Shown here piece after piece: positions 5,774-6,782 of a stretch of DNA of 6,782 bases. The notes beneath the pieces are model-generated. The model saw only the letters and a program-made list of their open reading frames with translations. It did no database searches and was not told the origin of the DNA. The position numbers were made by a program, and so were the translations under genes. Position 1 is the first letter of the stretch. Every line of letters begins with the position of its first letter. The stretch spans positions 1-6,782 of the forward strand of contig JACCLJ010000012.1 of the NCBI GenBank assembly GCA_013425425.1. The letters are read 5' to 3'. This DNA is from Microcaldota archaeon. GTDB taxonomy: Archaea; Micrarchaeota; Micrarchaeia; Anstonellales; Bilamarchaeaceae.

Positions 5774-6436
5774 ATGAACAAAAAATGGATATTATTATCG
5801 TTGCTGTTTGCGATGGGCCTTGTTTTCGCCATACAACCCGCTGAGGAGTGGACTGTCGGCGCAACCGGGCGATACGCTTCGGCGGCAAATGCAAATGTAA
5901 CTACAGAAGGAGGAAACGTCACCAACGTCAACCTGACCGGAAACGTCTCTACGGAGAAGTGGGCCGGTTACTGGGGCAACGTGAGCGGACAGATTGTGCT
6001 TTCGCCGGGTACGGCCATGTTCTATACATGGGCATGGGACTCGTCGGACGGCGGTGAAGTCTGTGCCGTTGCGGCGCCAAGCGGATTCAACTGGGCAACG
6101 GTCACGACAGTGGCTGTGGGCGTGGTTGATGCTGCGTGGGCTTTCGTAGCAGGTGATGCCGACAGTGCAACCAACACGCTCACTGAGTCGTGCAACGTCA
6201 ACATCGGCGGAATACCGGTTACAGCAAGCGCTGGCGAAACGACCGGGGGCGGTGCGTTCCAGACATGTGCGGTCAGCGACGGCGGTGTGGCAAAGAGCGA
6301 CCTTGCTTTCTGTGTGAACATAACGCAGGGCGGAACGCTGTTCAACGCACTGACGGGCGACTACCAGCTTCTTGCGCCGGCAAATGAGACGCTGGGAGCG
6401 ACGGAGACGCATTACTTCTGGCTCGAACTCGATTAG
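5774..6436 (+). CDS. Small secreted glycoprotein, stand-alone TEGGNVT domain
   Basis: 220 residues with a signal peptide (1-19, ending VFA) and no C-terminal membrane helix, so it is either released or held by partners. The mature protein opens with NVTTEGGNVTNVNLTG (41-56), continues to Trp63 and YWGNVSGQIVL (66-76), and closes with DYQLLAPANET (196-206) and Y-F-W-L-E-L-D at the end. These landmarks match the N-terminal domain of the 690-residue glycoprotein at 1338-3410: TEGGNVT, a Trp exactly 19 residues after the first Thr in both, and DYQ[LI]xxP with an aromatic-rich end. The two are therefore paralogues. There are seven NXS/T sequons and four cysteines, possibly two disulfides. I do not recognise a named family. 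An S-layer-associated or pseudo-pilus-independent surface role is only inferred. AGGGTGA at 5763-5769 supports this ATG. Confidence 0.87.
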   Translation: MNKKWILLSLLFAMGLVFAIQPAEEWTVGATGRYASAANANVTTEGGNVTNVNLTGNVSTEKWAGYWGNVSGQIVLSPGTAMFYTWAWDSSDGGEVCAVAAPSGFNWATVTTVAVGVVDAAWAFVAGDADSATNTLTESCNVNIGGIPVTASAGETTGGGAFQTCAVSDGGVAKSDLAFCVNITQGGTLFNALTGDYQLLAPANETLGATETHYFWLELD

Positions 6437-6441
6437 AGTTC

Positions 6442-6472
6442 TTTTTTCTTTTTTATTTTGTTTTTATTTTTT
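6442..6472 (+). terminator. T-rich intrinsic terminator
   Basis: Starting 5 bases after the TAG of the small glycoprotein gene, runs of six, seven, four, five and six T are interrupted only by single C, A or G bases. There is no stem-loop. Archaeal RNA polymerase terminates on such oligo-T tracts alone, so this should end the glycoprotein transcript before the ribosomal protein gene. Confidence 0.75.
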
Positions 6473-6495
6473 CAGCGAGAAGCGAGTTCATAACA

Positions 6496-6504
6496 TTTAT
6501 AAAT
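6496..6504 (+). promoter_or_regulatory. TATA box for the S12 gene
   Basis: TTTATAAAT lies 24 bases after the T-rich terminator. A start site near 6525-6530 would give the S12 mRNA a leader of about 70 bases, in contrast to the leaderless-looking envelope genes. A weaker alternative, AATATTTTATC at 6573-6583, would start transcription too close to the ATG to include the AAGGTGA ribosome-binding site. Confidence 0.55.
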
Positions 6505-6533
6505 CCTTTTCAGTAAAGGAATTAGAACTACTT

Positions 6534-6557
6534 GGACGACGTATTGTCCGGTTTTTT
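6534..6557 (+). other. Small hairpin followed by T6 in the S12 leader
   Basis: GGAC (6534-6537) can pair with GTCC (6546-6549) around an 8-base loop, and GG plus six T follow directly. It resembles a weak attenuator or terminator lying just after the predicted S12 transcription start. The stem is only 4 bp, so it may be chance. Confidence 0.25.
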
Positions 6558-6586
6558 GTAGCATTACTGCAGAATATTTTATCACT

Positions 6587-6593
6587 AAGGTGA
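6587..6593 (+). promoter_or_regulatory. Shine-Dalgarno sequence of the S12 gene
   Basis: AAGGTGA complements the archaeal 16S 3' end and lies 4 bases before the ATG at 6598, fixing that start codon. Confidence 0.7.
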
Positions 6594-6597
6594 ACTG

Positions 6598-6782
6598 ATG
6601 AGCAAAGGAAAAGGAAGGAACGGCGAATTCGCCGGAAGGAACATCAAGAGAAGCAGGAACAAGCAGAGATGGCTCTCCAAGAGATGGAAGAGGAGAACCC
6701 TCAAGCTGAAGGAAAAGTTCGACCCGCTGGAAGGGGCGCCGCAGGCAAAGGCGATAGTGCTTGAAAAAATCGTGCTTGAGCA
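6598..6782 (+). CDS. rps12: 30S ribosomal protein S12 (uS12), N-terminal part, cut by window edge
   Basis: 61 complete codons before the right edge, about two fifths of an archaeal S12 of roughly 145 residues. The start MSKGKGRNG is followed by a basic helix region with RWLSKRWKRRTLKLKEK (25-41) and the hallmark DPLEGAPQAKAIVLEK (43-58). This matches the archaeal/eukaryal S12 pattern DPLGGAPQARGIVLEK. The conserved QPNSAIRK segment would lie just past the edge. S12 sits at the decoding centre of the small ribosomal subunit and is essential. In many archaea it is preceded by the RNA polymerase A2 subunit, L30e and NusA genes. Here a surface glycoprotein and a terminator precede it, so it has its own promoter. 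Confidence 0.95.
   Translation, partial: MSKGKGRNGEFAGRNIKRSRNKQRWLSKRWKRRTLKLKEKFDPLEGAPQAKAIVLEKIVLE

Noticed and set aside
4501..6412. Open frames of 160 and 205 codons opposite the CWB2-like and small glycoprotein genes
   Set aside because: They are Arg/Pro/Cys-rich shadows of genes with signal peptides and paralogous domains; no independent support.

Overview
This window looks archaeal. The gene entering at the right edge encodes an archaeal-type ribosomal protein S12. Start codons are preceded by TATA-like boxes, and the strongest ribosome-binding sites read GGAGG or AAGGTGA. Most of the DNA encodes secreted proteins dense in N-glycosylation sequons and anchored by C-terminal membrane helices. 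The domain style (small modular surface proteins, a TEGGNVT-type domain, a cell-wall-binding-repeat-like protein) suggests a DPANN-type or similar small-genome archaeon. That placement is an inference; the window holds no rRNA to confirm it.

Layout. (1) 1-1197, minus: N-terminal 399 residues of a secreted subtilisin-like (S8) protein, cut by the left edge, with an unusually compact and partly degenerate active site. (2) 1198-1337: divergent promoter region. (3) 1338-3410, plus: a 690-residue modular surface glycoprotein (signal peptide, sequon-rich domain, Cys-rich EGF/Dickkopf-like block, two Ig-like repeats, hydrophobic helices, Lys-rich tail). (4) 3427-4023, plus: a complete type II toxin-antitoxin module with a TATA box, a 26-bp palindromic operator, a ribbon-helix-helix antitoxin and a RelE/ParE-type toxin whose ATG abuts the antitoxin stop. 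(5) 4025-5686, minus: a 553-residue membrane-anchored surface protein with three repeats resembling cell-wall-binding repeat 2 and two CARDB-like domains. Its stop lies one base from the toxin stop. (6) 5687-5773: a second divergent promoter region. (7) 5774-6436, plus: a 220-residue secreted glycoprotein that is a stand-alone version of the N-terminal domain of the 690-residue protein, followed by a T-rich terminator. (8) 6437-6597: terminator, promoter and leader. (9) 6598 to the right edge, plus: ribosomal protein S12, N-terminal 61 residues.

How the genes fit together. Four genes form a cell-envelope cluster, arranged as two divergent pairs (S8-like with modular glycoprotein; CWB2-like with small glycoprotein). 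Each has a TATA-like box centred 26-27 bases before its ATG, the spacing expected of leaderless archaeal transcripts. The toxin-antitoxin operon sits between the two pairs with its own leadered, autoregulated-looking promoter. The most interesting points are the S8-like protein that may be a pseudoprotease, the paralogous TEGGNVT domain shared by two genes, and the complete palindromic operator of the toxin-antitoxin module.
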